A stretch of DNA of 64,000 nt, taken from assembly GCA_028871455.1 (NCBI GenBank), contig JAGWNF010000002.1, positions 1 through 64,000 on the forward strand, read 5' to 3'. The translations under genes and the position numbers were made by a program. Each line of letters starts with the position of its first letter. Position 1 is the first letter of the stretch. This document shows positions 54,605-64,000 of the stretch, one piece after another. The notes under the pieces were generated by a model that was given only the letters and a program-made list of their open reading frames with translations, was not told the DNA's origin and did not search any database. This DNA comes from Alphaproteobacteria bacterium (GTDB lineage: Bacteria > Pseudomonadota > Alphaproteobacteria > ATCC43930 > CGMCC-115725).

Positions 54605-57600
54605 GATCCCGTTCGAGTGCACCACCACCCGCGCCAGCCGGCGTCGCGTGAGCCGGGGCGAACCACAGCCGCACTTTCTCCATGTAGAGATAGATCACTG
54701 GTGTGATGAAAAGGGTGAGCGCCTGCGACACGATCAGGCCGCCGACCACGGCGAGACCCAGCGGGCGGCGCAACTCCGAGCCGACGCCGAAGCCGATCGC
54801 GATCGGCAGGCCGCCCATGATCGCTGCCATGGTCGTCATCATGATCGGCCGGAAGCGCAGCAAGCAGGCCTCGAAGATCGCCTGATCCGCGGTGGTGTCG
54901 CCGGCGCGCTGCCGCTCGAGCGCGAAGTCGATCATCATGATCGCGTTCTTTTTGACGATGCCGATCAGCATGACGATGCCGATGATGGCGATAATGCTGA
55001 GATCCTCGTGGAACAGCAGCAGCGTGCTGAGCGCGCCCAGGCCCGCCGCCGGCAGGCCTGACAGAATCGTGACCGGATGAATGTAGCTCTCGTAGAGGAT
55101 GCCGAGCACGATGTAGATCACCAGAATCGCTGCGATCAACAGCAGGCCCTGGCCCTTGAGAGCGGCCTGGAATACCTGCGCGTTGCCCTGGAAACCGGTG
55201 TTGACGGTGACCGGCAGGTTGAGTTGCCGCTCGAGCCGGCTGATTTCGTTGACGGCGGTTCCGAGCGAAATCCCCGGCGCCAGATTGAACGAGACCGTCA
55301 CCGACGGCAGCTGGCCCTGGTGGTTGACGGTCACCGGGCCGACGCCGGACGAAACCGAGGCGACGGCGCCGAGCGGCACCATCTGACCGCTACTGCTCCG
55401 CAGGTAGATGTCGGACAGATCGGAGGGCGACTGCTGGAAACGCTTCTCGAGCTCGAGGATCACCTCGTAGTCGTTCGACGGCTCGTAGATGGTCGAGATC
55501 TGCCGCGCGCCGAACGCGCTGTAGAAGGTGTTGCGGATCTGGTCCATCGTGATGCCGAGCTGCGCCGCCTTGTCCTGGTCGACGTGTATGATCGCCTGGC
55601 GATTGCGCAGCTGCAGGTCCGAGTTGACGTCCTGAAACCCGGGCAGGTGCGCTATGCGGTCTTCCATGAGCGTGGCGTAGCGATAGAGCTCATCGGTATC
55701 CGCATCCTGCAGCGTGTACTGATACGTGCTTTTCGACAGCCGGCCGCCGAGCCGGATGTCCTGCAGGCTCTGGAGGAACGTTCGCATGCCTGGCACGGTG
55801 GCGAGCTTGGGCCGCAGTTCCTGGATGACCTCGTCGGCCGAAAGCGCCCGCTCGCTGCGCGGCTTCAGCTGAATGAACAAGCGGCCGTTGTTGAGCGCGG
55901 GGCTGAAGTTCGTCGCGCCGATGATCGAGCTGACATCGGATACGTTGGGGTCGTCGCGAATGATCTGCGCCACCTGCTGCTGGTGCTCCACCATGGAATC
56001 GAAGGACGCGTCCTGCGGACCTTCGGTGAAGGCGAAGAGGTAGCCGGTATCAACGCTCGGGAAGAAACCCTTCGGCACGACCGTGAACAGCACGGCGCTC
56101 AGAATGACCGACAGGATCGTGACACCGAGCATCATGCGGCGGTGGCGCATGACCCGGATCAGCGCCCATTCGTAGCCGGCGCGCATCTTATTGAACGCCA
56201 CCTCGGACCAACGCAGCACGATGAACTGCCTCCGGACGTCGCGGTGCGGCTTCAAGAGCCGCGAACACAGCATCGGCGTCAGCGTCAGCGACACCGCGCC
56301 CGAAATCAGAATCGTCATGCTGATCGTGATCGCGAACTCGCGGAACACTCGGCCGACCACGCCGCCCATGAACAACACGGGAATGAACACCGCCACCAGC
56401 GAGAAGGTGATCGATATGATGGTGAAGCCGATCTCGCGCGATCCGCGGAACGCAGCATCCATGACGCGCTCGCCGCGCTCGACATGACGCACGATGTTTT
56501 CGAGCATGACGATCGCGTCGTCGACGACGAAGCCGACCGACAGCGTGAGCGCGAGCAGCGACAGGTTGTCGATGCTGTAACCCATCACGTACATGCCGGC
56601 GAAAGTACCGATTATGGCTACCGGCAAGGTAAGCGCCGGGATGAGCGTCGCTGTTACGTTGCGCAGGAACAGAAAGATCACGAGCACCACCAGCACCGCC
56701 GTCAGCATCAGCGTGTACTGGACGTCCTCCACCGAATTACGGATCGATACTGAACGATCCGCCATCACGTTCAGCTTGGCGGCTGCGGGCAACTGTGCCT
56801 CGAATACCGGCAAGAGCCGCTTGATCGAATCGACCACCTCGATGGTGTTGGCGTCGGGTTGCTTCTGGATCGCGAGGATGATCGAGCGTTGGCCGTTGTA
56901 CCAGGCGGCAATCTGATCGTTTTCAACGCTGTCGACGACTTTCGCCACATCTCCGAGCCGAACCGGCGCGCCGTCACGATAGGCGATGATGATCGGCTTG
57001 AAATCGGCTGCACGACGGTATTGCTTCATCTGCAGCGTGAAGCTCTGGTCGGGCCCCATGATGGTGCCCACCGGCGTGTTCGAATTCGCCGCCGTGACGG
57101 CGTTCTGCACGTCCAGCAGAGTCAGGCCCTTGGCCGCCAGCGCTTTGGGATTGACCTGGACGCGGACCGCATATTTCGCCGCGCCGAAGACGTTGACCAA
57201 GGCGACGCCGGGCAGCGTCGAAATGCGCTCGGACATCATCGTCTCGGCGTATTCGTCGAGCAACGACAACGGCAGCGTGTCGGAATGAAGCGCCAGAAGG
57301 ATAACAGCAAGATCGGCCGGGTTGACCTTCTGGAAGCTGGGCGGCGTCGTCATTTCCGACGGCAGCTTCTTGGCCGCGGTCGTCATCGCCGCCTGCACGT
57401 CCAGCGCCGCGCCGTCGATGTTGCGGTCGAGATCGAACTGCAAAGTAATGCTGGTGACGCCCTGGCCCGAGGTCGACACCATCGAATCGAGGCCCGAGAT
57501 GGTGGAAAACTGCCGCTCGAGCGGGGTCGCCACTGACGACGCCATGGTCTCCGGGGAGGCGCCTGGGAGCTGCGCCGACACCACGATGGTCGGGAAATCG

Positions 57601-57719
57601 ACCTGAGGAATCGCCGCTACAGGCAACAGCCGATAGCCAAACAGCCCGAAAATCACGAACGCCATCATCAGCAACGTCGTCATCACCGGACGACGTATGC
57701 AGGTCTCCGGCAATGTCAT
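54582..57719 (-). CDS. RND efflux permease (HAE1 family), second system
   Basis: 1045 aa proton-driven transporter. It has CIRRPVMTTLLMMAFVIFGLFGYRLLPV at TM1, the TM4 Asp-Asp pair in [15 protein letters not shown], and [21 protein letters not shown] near TM11. The STISGLDSMVSTSGQGVTS stretch and LPLSLLDEYAETMMSERI are distinct from the first pump pair. ATGA couples it to the adaptor gene; the TPR gene starts in its last codons. There is no outer-membrane partner gene, so the OprM-like protein at 11.8-13.3 kb is a candidate partner (inference). Confidence 0.92.
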   Translation of the reverse strand: MTLPETCIRRPVMTTLLMMAFVIFGLFGYRLLPVAAIPQVDFPTIVVSAQLPGASPETMASSVATPLERQFSTISGLDSMVSTSGQGVTSITLQFDLDRNIDGAALDVQAAMTTAAKKLPSEMTTPPSFQKVNPADLAVILLALHSDTLPLSLLDEYAETMMSERISTLPGVALVNVFGAAKYAVRVQVNPKALAAKGLTLLDVQNAVTAANSNTPVGTIMGPDQSFTLQMKQYRRAADFKPIIIAYRDGAPVRLGDVAKVVDSVENDQIAAWYNGQRSIILAIQKQPDANTIEVVDSIKRLLPVFEAQLPAAAKLNVMADRSVSIRNSVEDVQYTLMLTAVLVVLVIFLFLRNVTATLIPALTLPVAIIGTFAGMYVMGYSIDNLSLLALTLSVGFVVDDAIVMLENIVRHVERGERVMDAAFRGSREIGFTIISITFSLVAVFIPVLFMGGVVGRVFREFAITISMTILISGAVSLTLTPMLCSRLLKPHRDVRRQFIVLRWSEVAFNKMRAGYEWALIRVMRHRRMMLGVTILSVILSAVLFTVVPKGFFPSVDTGYLFAFTEGPQDASFDSMVEHQQQVAQIIRDDPNVSDVSSIIGATNFSPALNNGRLFIQLKPRSERALSADEVIQELRPKLATVPGMRTFLQSLQDIRLGGRLSKSTYQYTLQDADTDELYRYATLMEDRIAHLPGFQDVNSDLQLRNRQAIIHVDQDKAAQLGITMDQIRNTFYSAFGARQISTIYEPSNDYEVILELEKRFQQSPSDLSDIYLRSSSGQMVPLGAVASVSSGVGPVTVNHQGQLPSVTVSFNLAPGISLGTAVNEISRLERQLNLPVTVNTGFQGNAQVFQAALKGQGLLLIAAILVIYIVLGILYESYIHPVTILSGLPAAGLGALSTLLLFHEDLSIIAIIGIVMLIGIVKKNAIMMIDFALERQRAGDTTADQAIFEACLLRFRPIMMTTMAAIMGGLPIAIGFGVGSELRRPLGLAVVGGLIVSQALTLFITPVIYLYMEKVRLWFAPAHATPAGAGGGALERDHATQAGE

Positions 57720-58834
57720 GACGGGGTGTCCGGCTTGGCTCCGGTGTTACGGATCTCGACCTTGCTGCCGTTGGTCAGGCGCAGTTGGCCGTCGGTGGCG
57801 ATCCGCTGGCCGGCGACGAGGCCTTTGCTGATCACGCTCTCGCCGCCGACGGTGCGCGCGACCGTGACGGGCTGCATCTGGGCGATTTTGTCGGTCTTGA
57901 TGACGTAGACGTAGGTGGTGTTCTGGCCGACGAGCACGGCACGCGCCGGGACGGTGAGCGCATTCGGATCAATGCGCTCGATTACCGAGACGTTGACGAA
58001 CTGTCCGGGCCAGAGCCGCTGCCCCGTGTTTTCGAATACCGCCTTGGCGGCGATCGTGCCCGAGTTGGCGTCCACCGTATTGTCGAAATATGCGAGTCGG
58101 CCGGCGATCGGTGCGCCGCTGTCGCCTTCTGGCCTGGCCTCGACGGCGACGGGGCCTTTCGCCATGGCCTCGCGCAGCGTCGGCAGCTCCGCCTCCGGCA
58201 GTGTGAAGCCGACATAGATCGGCGAAATCTGATTGACGGTGACGAGTGGCAGGTCGTTGGCCTTGATGCTGTTGCCCGACTTGATGTTGATCGTGCCGGC
58301 GCGGCCATCGATTGGCGCGACGATGGTGTAGTAGCTCAACTGCGCCTGAAGATTGTCGAGTTGGGCTTGCAGCGCCGCTTCGGTGGCCACGGCGGTGTCG
58401 TAGACCTGGCTCGACACGAACTGTTGCTTGACCAGCGGCCGATAGCGCGCGACGTCGCGCTTGGCGTTGTCGAGCTGCGCCCGGATCTGGGCGAGTTGCG
58501 CTTTGGCGACGCGGTCGTCGAGCCTGAACATGATCTCGCCGGCCTTGACGTACTGGCCGTCCTTGATGAGGACGTCGGTGATGTAGCCGTCGACCCGCGA
58601 TTTGACGACGACGTTGGCGATCGTCTGGACCGTGCCGATCGTGTCGACGCGCACCGGCATCGGGCGGCGCACGACAGTTGCGACGGTGATTGGAACCGGC
58701 GGGTGGGCGGGTGCGGTCGCGATCCGCGCCGGCGACAAGGCGACATAGACGGCGGCGGCCGCAACGGCCAACCCGGCGATGGCGCCAAGCCAAATGAGAC
58801 GGCCGCGACCGATCGCTTTTTCGACCACTGCCAT
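57716..58834 (-). CDS. RND efflux periplasmic adaptor (HlyD/AcrA family), second system
   Basis: 372 aa with one N-terminal membrane anchor (about residues 16-36), then a proximal lipoyl half (VVKSRVDGYITDVLIKDGQYVKAG), a short alpha-hairpin (about 95-150) and the second lipoyl half (YYTIVAPIDGRAGTINIKSGNSI). The beta-barrel (PIYVGFTLPEAELPTLREAM) and membrane-proximal domain follow. ATG at 58834 was chosen; an ATG at 58882 in frame would add 16 residues. It precedes and overlaps the permease by ATGA. No regulator gene adjoins. Confidence 0.9.
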   Translation of the reverse strand: MAVVEKAIGRGRLIWLGAIAGLAVAAAAVYVALSPARIATAPAHPPVPITVATVVRRPMPVRVDTIGTVQTIANVVVKSRVDGYITDVLIKDGQYVKAGEIMFRLDDRVAKAQLAQIRAQLDNAKRDVARYRPLVKQQFVSSQVYDTAVATEAALQAQLDNLQAQLSYYTIVAPIDGRAGTINIKSGNSIKANDLPLVTVNQISPIYVGFTLPEAELPTLREAMAKGPVAVEARPEGDSGAPIAGRLAYFDNTVDANSGTIAAKAVFENTGQRLWPGQFVNVSVIERIDPNALTVPARAVLVGQNTTYVYVIKTDKIAQMQPVTVARTVGGESVISKGLVAGQRIATDGQLRLTNGSKVEIRNTGAKPDTPS

Positions 58835-59099
58835 GCGCCGGAACCCGAAAAAGCGCCCTTGGCGCCAATAGTTTAACGTCACGCGGCACTATACTGGCCC
58901 ACCCGGTCATATGCCAGAACCCGAATGGTTATCCCTCGCGAATTTGCCGCCGGCGCGACCTCCGGGTAGGGCTGCGCCGTCGTCGGTTGTCGCGATCGCG
59001 AACCCTCTCTTGACGTCAACGCTCCGGACGGAGGGAACGGTCCGATGACACAGGCGAATTACTGAGATCTTACTTTGAGCAGCGGCCGCAGCCGTGCGA

Positions 59100-59858
59100 C
59101 TAAAGCAACTCGGCGAGCGTCTGCATCAGCAGCGCGAGATCGATATCGCGCGACAGCCGGTGGTCGCCGTCCTTGACGAGCGTGATGCGCACGTCGACGG
59201 CAGCGAGGCAATCGGCGAGCGTCAAGCTGCGCTGCCAGGGTACATCGGCGTCGCGCATGCCGTGCAGCAGTCGTACCGGACCCGCGAACGCGATCGGCGA
59301 CCGCGTCACCAGATGGCGCCTTCCATCCTCGATCAGTCCGCGGGTGATCAGATATCCCTGCTCGCTGTAGGCCAAGGGAATGCGCGCCGCGCCGTCGCGC
59401 GCAATGCGTTGCTGAACCTCGGCCGGGAATTGCGCCCACATCAGGTCCTCGGTCGCGTCGGCCGCCGTGGCGATGCCGACAAGGGCCTTAACCCGCGCGG
59501 GTCGCGCCTGGGCGGCCAACAGCATGATCCAGCCGCCGAGACTCGATCCAACCAGCACTTGCGGTCCCACGGTCAGACGGTCGAGGACCATGAGCGCGTC
59601 GTCGCGCCAGCGGCTCACCGTCGCCGCGGCGAAATCGCCCGACGAGCGGCCGTGACCGAAATAGTCGAACCGGACGAAGGCCTGGCCGCGCGATGCACAG
59701 AAGGCATCGAGGGCGAGCGCCTTCGTCCCGCTCATGTCGGACATGAAACCGCCGAGGAACACGACGCCCGGCGCGCGGCCGTCGCGGCGATGGTATGCGA
59801 TTGTGGCGCCATCCTCGCGTGTTAGAATGGACGGCGAAAGGTCTTGGATTTCGGCCAT
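59100..59858 (-). CDS. alpha/beta hydrolase
   Basis: 252 aa. The nucleophile elbow is VGSSLGGW, the oxyanion-hole region VVFLGGFMSDMSG, and the catalytic Asp and His are likely in LLHGMRDADVPW and DGDHRLS. The opening strands VRFDYFGHGRSSG resemble serine hydrolases of the abhydrolase_1 family, near palmitoyl-protein or acyl hydrolases. No signal peptide, so cytoplasmic. Substrate unknown. ATG at 59858; longer in-frame readings run antisense to the glycosyltransferase gene and are not real. Divergent from that gene with 22 bp between starts. Confidence 0.85.
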   Translation of the reverse strand: MAEIQDLSPSILTREDGATIAYHRRDGRAPGVVFLGGFMSDMSGTKALALDAFCASRGQAFVRFDYFGHGRSSGDFAAATVSRWRDDALMVLDRLTVGPQVLVGSSLGGWIMLLAAQARPARVKALVGIATAADATEDLMWAQFPAEVQQRIARDGAARIPLAYSEQGYLITRGLIEDGRRHLVTRSPIAFAGPVRLLHGMRDADVPWQRSLTLADCLAAVDVRITLVKDGDHRLSRDIDLALLMQTLAELL

Positions 59859-59880
59859 CGTCGATCCGGTGAACGCTGCA

Positions 59881-61080
59881 ATGAAGGACGCCGAGCCTAG
59901 CATCCGGGCTGCGGATGACAAACGACGCCCGGCGGTGCTCCAGGTTCTGCCCGCGCTGGTCGCGGGCGGCGTCGAGCGCGGCACGGTCGACGTTGCCGCC
60001 GCGTTGGCGGCAGCTGGCTGGCGTTCGCTGGTGGCCAGCGCGGGCGGGCCGATGACGCGCGAGCTCGAGCGCGCTGGCGCGACCCATTTCACGCTGCCCC
60101 TTGCCTCGAAGAATCCCGTCGTCATGCGCGCGAACATCGCGCGCCTTGCCGCGCTCGTCCGCGAGCAGCATGTCGACATCGTGCACGCACGTTCGCGCGC
60201 GCCGGCGTGGAGCGCGCGCGCCGCGGCCCGACGCGCGGAAACGCATTTTCTGACCACCTTCCACAACGCCTATGGCGGCCGGTCATGGCTGAAGCGGCGC
60301 TACAACGCGGTGATGGCCGCCGGCGAGCTGGTGATCGCCAACTCGAATTTCGTCGCCGAGCACGCCGCCGCGACCTACGGCGTCGCGCGCGAGCACTTGC
60401 GCGTGATCCACCGCGGTGTCGACGTGGCGCGTTTCGATCCGGAAAAGGTCAGCGCCGAGCGCATGGCGCGACTGGCGCAAGACTGGCGCCTGCCCGACGG
60501 CGTGCCGGTGGTGATGCTGCCCGGCCGACTGTCGCGCTGGAAAGGCCATTTTGTCCTGATCGAGGCGATGAAGCGCCTCAACCGGCCGCAGATCCACGCC
60601 TTGATCGTCGGCGCCGGCGACGCCAGCTATCGCGCCAAGCTCGACGCGGCCATCGCGCGCGCCGGCTCGGCCGTGACCTTCCGCGTGCTCGACGAGTGCC
60701 GGGACATGCCGGCGGCCTACATGCTGGCGGATGTCGTGGTCTCGGCCTCGACCGCGCCCGAGGGCTTCGGCCGCGTCATCGTCGAGGCCCAGGCGATGGG
60801 CCGGCCGGTGGTGGCGACGGCGCATGGCGGCGCGGTCGAGACCGTCGTGCCCGGCGAGACGGGTTGGCTCGTGCCGCCGGGCGATCCGGCGGCGCTCGGC
60901 GACGCGATCGCGGCGGCGCTGGCGCTCGATACCGACGCACGCGGCCGTCTCGCCGCGCGCGCCATCGCCCGGGTGCGCGCCCAGTTCACGACGGCGGTGA
61001 TGGTAGCGCACACCATCGCGGTCTATCAGGAATTGCTCGGCGCGCATCCGGCGCCGATCCCGACCACCGCCGCAGCCTGA
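59881..61080 (+). CDS. GT4 family glycosyltransferase (LPS-type)
   Basis: 399 aa GT-B enzyme. The N-terminal VLQVLPALVAGGVERGTVDVA is the glycine-rich acceptor loop; the C-terminal domain has MLPGRLSRWKGHFVLIEAM, then the donor-site EX7E stretch PEGFGRVIVEAQAMGRPVVATAHGG and GWLVPPGD. It probably adds a sugar to the LPS core or another envelope glycan; donor and acceptor cannot be read. ATG at 59881 (a GTG at 59869 is possible). Followed after 4 bp by a heptosyltransferase-like gene, so the two form a small glycan pair. Confidence 0.87.
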   Translation: MKDAEPSIRAADDKRRPAVLQVLPALVAGGVERGTVDVAAALAAAGWRSLVASAGGPMTRELERAGATHFTLPLASKNPVVMRANIARLAALVREQHVDIVHARSRAPAWSARAAARRAETHFLTTFHNAYGGRSWLKRRYNAVMAAGELVIANSNFVAEHAAATYGVAREHLRVIHRGVDVARFDPEKVSAERMARLAQDWRLPDGVPVVMLPGRLSRWKGHFVLIEAMKRLNRPQIHALIVGAGDASYRAKLDAAIARAGSAVTFRVLDECRDMPAAYMLADVVVSASTAPEGFGRVIVEAQAMGRPVVATAHGGAVETVVPGETGWLVPPGDPAALGDAIAAALALDTDARGRLAARAIARVRAQFTTAVMVAHTIAVYQELLGAHPAPIPTTAAA

Positions 61081-61084
61081 ACCC

Positions 61085-62005
61085 GTGCCGGAGCAGATTC
61101 TGGTCATCAAGCTCGGTGCGCTGGGCGATTTCGTCCAGGCGATGGGACCGGCGGCGGCGATCCGCAGGCACCACCCCGACGCGCAGATCACGCTGCTGAC
61201 CTCGCCAGCGCTCGCGGCGCTCGGCCGGCAGGCACCCTATTTCGATGCGGTCTGGGTCGACGACCGTCCGGGCTGGACGCGGCCGTGGGCGCTGGTCCGT
61301 CTAGCGCGGCAGCTGCGCGCCGCATGCTTCGATCGCGTCTACGACCTCCAGACGTCCGACCGGTCGAGCCTCTATTTCCATCTCCTGTGGCCCGAACGAC
61401 CGGAATGGTCGGGCATCGCCGCAGGATCGTCGCATCCGCATGCCAATCCCGACCGTGACCGCATGCACACGATCGACCGCCAGCGCGATCAGCTGGCGAT
61501 GGCGGGCATAGCGTCCGTGCCGCCGCCCGACCTCTCCTGGGCGCCGTCAGGTGTGGCGCGTTTCGATCTGCCGCAACGCTTCGTGCTGCTGGCGCCCGGC
61601 GGCTCCAAGCACCGGCCGGAGAAGCGCTGGCCGGCCGGACGCTATCTGCGGCTGGCGTCGTTTCTCGCCGATCGCGGTCTGACGCCGGTGCTGGTCGGCG
61701 GCGCGGACGACGCGGCGGCGGGCGTCGAGATCGCACGCGACTGCCCGTCGGCGCGCAATCTCATCGGCAGCACGACGCTCGGCGACCTGGTCGCGCTCGG
61801 CCGGAGCTGTGTCTACGCCGTCGGCAACGACACCGGCCCGATGCACCTGATCGTCGCCGGCGGTGCGGCCGCGACGGTGCTTTACTCCAGCGCCTCCGAT
61901 CCCGAACTCACCGCGCCGCGCGGCGCGCACGTCACCATCCTCCGTCGCGCCGATCTCGGCGATCTGCCGGTGGAGGAGGTTGCCGCGACGCTGCCCTTGC
62001 GATAA
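61085..62005 (+). CDS. GT9 family glycosyltransferase (heptosyltransferase-like)
   Basis: 306 aa. N-terminal [27 protein letters not shown] is the GT9 signature, with Asp in LGDF as base; the C-terminal half has [24 protein letters not shown] for nucleotide-sugar phosphates and [15 protein letters not shown]. The expected reaction is transfer of ADP-heptose to LPS inner core, though some GT9 proteins use other sugars. GTG at 61085. thrS starts 10 bp after the stop and may be read through. Confidence 0.88.
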   Translation: MPEQILVIKLGALGDFVQAMGPAAAIRRHHPDAQITLLTSPALAALGRQAPYFDAVWVDDRPGWTRPWALVRLARQLRAACFDRVYDLQTSDRSSLYFHLLWPERPEWSGIAAGSSHPHANPDRDRMHTIDRQRDQLAMAGIASVPPPDLSWAPSGVARFDLPQRFVLLAPGGSKHRPEKRWPAGRYLRLASFLADRGLTPVLVGGADDAAAGVEIARDCPSARNLIGSTTLGDLVALGRSCVYAVGNDTGPMHLIVAGGAAATVLYSSASDPELTAPRGAHVTILRRADLGDLPVEEVAATLPLR

Positions 62006-62015
62006 ACCGGCGGCC

Positions 62016-63983
62016 ATGCCCGACGCCAAAGCCGCCGCCTCGATCGCCGTCACCCTGCCCGACGGCGCGGTGCGCAGCTTTCCGCGCGGCGTCACCGGCG
62101 CCGAGATCGCCAAAGCCATCGGTCCGGGTCTCGCCAAGGCGGCGCTGGTGGTTGCGGTCGACGGCACACCGAAGGACCTTGCGGCACGGATCGATCGCGA
62201 TGCCCGGATCGCGATCCTGACGCGCGACTCGCCGCCGGCGCTCGAGATCATCCGCCACGATGCCGCGCATGTCATGGCCGAGGCGGTGAAGGAACTCTAT
62301 CCCGAGACCCAGGTGACCTTCGGTCCCGCGACCGACACCGGCTTCTACTACGATTTCGCGCGTGACACGCCGTTCACGCCCGAGGACGTGGCGAAGATCG
62401 AACAGCGCATGCACGAGATCGTCGACCGGGACGAGACGATTACGCGCGAGGAATGGGAGCGCGACAAGGCGGTGCAGTTCTTCGCCGACCAGGGCGAGAA
62501 GTACAAGGCGGAATGGATCCACGAGATTCCGGCGCACGAGGCGATCAGCCTCTATCGCCAGGGCGGCTTCGTCGATCTCTGCGTCGGTCCGCACTTGCCG
62601 TCGACCGGCAAGCTCGGTCATGCCTTCAAGCTGACCAAGGTCGCCGGCGCCTATTGGCGGGGCGACGCGCGCAACGCCCAGCTCCAGCGCGTCTACGGCA
62701 CCGCCTGGGCGCACGAGAAGGACCTGAAGCAGTACCTCTTCCAGCTCGAAGAGGCGGAGAAGCGCGATCATCGCCGCTTGGGCCGCGAGCTCGACCTCTT
62801 CCATCAGCAGGAGGAGGCCGCCGGCAGCGTCTTCTGGCATCCGAAGGGCTGGACGCTCTATCGCGTCATCGAGAACTACATCCGCATGCGGCTCGACCGT
62901 GCCGGCTATGTCGAAGTGCGCACGCCGCAGCTGATCGACCGCAAGCTGTGGGAAGAATCCGGCCACTGGGAGAAATTCGCCGAGCACATGTTCACGGTCG
63001 AGAACGCCGACAAGGAAACCGGCGTGAAGCGCATGCTGGCGATCAAGCCGATGAACTGTCCCGGCCACGTGCAGATCTATCGCCAGCATCTGCATTCCTA
63101 TCGCGAGCTGCCGCTGCGCATGGCCGAGTTCGGCTCGTGCCATCGCAATGAGCCGTCGGGCGCGCTGCACGGCATCATGCGGGTGCGCGCCTTCACCCAG
63201 GACGACGCACATATCTTCTGCACCGAAGACCAGGTCACGGCCGAAAGTGTCGCGTTCTGCGATCTGCTGCGCTCGGTCTACCGCGACTTCGGTTTCGACG
63301 ATGTGTCGGTCAAATTCTCGGACCGGCCAACGAAGCGCGCCGGCGTCGACGCGGTGTGGGACCGGGCGGAAGCCGCGCTCAAGACCGCGGTCGAGGCGGC
63401 CAAGCTCCCCTACACGCTCAATCCCGGCGAAGGCGCGTTCTATGGGCCCAAGCTCGAATTCGTGCTGCGCGACGCGATCGGCCGTGACTGGCAATGCGGC
63501 ACGCTGCAGGTCGATTTTGTCTTGCCCGAGCGGCTCGACGCGAATTACATCGGCGAGGACGGCCAGCGCCATCGGCCGGTGATGCTGCATCGCGCGATCC
63601 TGGGTTCGCTCGAGCGCTTCATCGCCATCCTGATCGAGCAGCACGCCGGCCGGTTCCCGCTTTGGCTGGCGCCGGTGCAGGCGGTCGTCGCCACCATCAC
63701 CTCGGATGCCGACGCCTATGCCGAGACCGTGCTGGCCGCATTAACCAAGGCCGGCCTCCGGGCCGAAGCCGACCTGCGCAACGAGAAGATCAACCTCAAG
63801 GTGCGCGAGCACAGTCTCGCCAAGGTGCCGGTGCTACTGGTCGTGGGTGCGCGCGAGGCTCAAACCCAAAGCGTTGCGCTGCGCCGTCTCGGCGGAAAAG
63901 AGCAGGAAATCCTTGCGCTGGACGAAGCCATCGCTAGATTGAAAGGCGAGGCTGCCGTGCCATCCGCGGCGCCCACTTCTTAG
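62016..63983 (+). CDS. thrS: threonine-tRNA ligase
   Basis: 655 aa. A TGS domain (about residues 8-70) and the editing domain with [11 protein letters not shown] (HxxxH) come first. The class II catalytic core holds zinc by Cys348 (MNCPGH), His399 (DDAHIF) and His525 (MLHRAI). Motif 2 lies in [11 protein letters not shown] and motif 3 ends [11 protein letters not shown]. The C-terminal anticodon-binding domain (about 545-640) ends in an Ala/Pro tail. ATG at 62016. The last 17 bases of the window hold AAAGGAGCG, likely the ribosome site of the next gene, which in many bacteria is infC. Confidence 0.96.
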   Translation: MPDAKAAASIAVTLPDGAVRSFPRGVTGAEIAKAIGPGLAKAALVVAVDGTPKDLAARIDRDARIAILTRDSPPALEIIRHDAAHVMAEAVKELYPETQVTFGPATDTGFYYDFARDTPFTPEDVAKIEQRMHEIVDRDETITREEWERDKAVQFFADQGEKYKAEWIHEIPAHEAISLYRQGGFVDLCVGPHLPSTGKLGHAFKLTKVAGAYWRGDARNAQLQRVYGTAWAHEKDLKQYLFQLEEAEKRDHRRLGRELDLFHQQEEAAGSVFWHPKGWTLYRVIENYIRMRLDRAGYVEVRTPQLIDRKLWEESGHWEKFAEHMFTVENADKETGVKRMLAIKPMNCPGHVQIYRQHLHSYRELPLRMAEFGSCHRNEPSGALHGIMRVRAFTQDDAHIFCTEDQVTAESVAFCDLLRSVYRDFGFDDVSVKFSDRPTKRAGVDAVWDRAEAALKTAVEAAKLPYTLNPGEGAFYGPKLEFVLRDAIGRDWQCGTLQVDFVLPERLDANYIGEDGQRHRPVMLHRAILGSLERFIAILIEQHAGRFPLWLAPVQAVVATITSDADAYAETVLAALTKAGLRAEADLRNEKINLKVREHSLAKVPVLLVVGAREAQTQSVALRRLGGKEQEILALDEAIARLKGEAAVPSAAPTS

Positions 63984-64000
63984 GCAATCAAAGGAGCGCG

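Noticed and set aside
59015-59050. TTGACGTCAA followed by CTCCGGACGGAG, reminiscent of a MerR/SoxR-type promoter
   Set aside because: The dyad is not the long spaced palindrome of that class, no MerR-family regulator is present, and the downstream codons form only a tiny frame.

Overview
The window is a gene-dense, high-GC stretch of an alphaproteobacterial chromosome. The evidence is several family-level markers: ChvG/ChvI, a short HPr kinase lacking the N-terminal domain, FzlA, AddA/AddB of the alphaproteobacterial type, an acidic TIGR02300 protein, a DUF1150 gene behind hsp20, and the order kdsD-lptC-lptA-lptB-rpoN-ptsN. It is mostly core genome. I see no insertion sequence, prophage, CRISPR array or rRNA. 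The order of the organism cannot be fixed from sequence alone; a free-living soil or water lineage (Rhodospirillales-like or Hyphomicrobiales-like) fits.

Layout. 1-3194: end of an NAD-linked formate dehydrogenase operon (beta-subunit tail, then the molybdenum alpha subunit). 3211-3843: a methyltransferase on the other strand. 4196-13747: a tripartite efflux operon with one adaptor, two different RND pumps and an outer-membrane lipoprotein, translationally coupled to an ArfB-type ribosome-rescue factor. 13815-16769: a PDZ protein related to HtrA with all three catalytic residues lost, a Flp pilin gene broken by a stop codon, a PAS protein, a small protein and an FMN-binding-fold protein. 17056-23425: the regulatory block chvI-chvG-hprK-rapZ-EIIA(Man)-HPr-EI, a phosphotransferase chain with no sugar permease. 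23434-24444: ferredoxin-NADP reductase. 24524-33565: tsaE-amgK-murU-addB-addA-trxA, which joins tRNA modification, peptidoglycan recycling, recombination repair and redox.

33570-43856 is one long minus-strand run. In transcription order it reads aroA-cmk-rpsA-ihfB-lapA-pyrF-trpF-trpB-trpA-accD-folC, covering aromatic amino acid, pyrimidine, fatty acid and folate synthesis and translation. Then come the TIGR02300 gene, tRNA-Ala(GGC) with a clear terminator, and hsp20-DUF1150 behind a sigma-32-like promoter. 45585-51792 (minus) is the lipopolysaccharide export block rnd-kdsD-lptC-lptA-lptB-rpoN-ptsN, followed by tRNA-Leu(CAG). 52052-53755 carries an NDUFA9-like gene and fzlA. 53768-58834 (minus) is a second RND adaptor-pump pair coupled to a TPR protein. 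59100-63983 holds an alpha/beta hydrolase, two lipopolysaccharide glycosyltransferases and thrS.

No large undescribed system is evident. The most unusual items are the Flp pilin with a stop codon at its essential glutamate, the HtrA-like protein without a catalytic triad, ArfB coupled to an efflux operon, the candidate heat-shock promoter, and repeats upstream of chvI. Many adjacent genes overlap by ATGA or GTGA, so translational coupling is common here.
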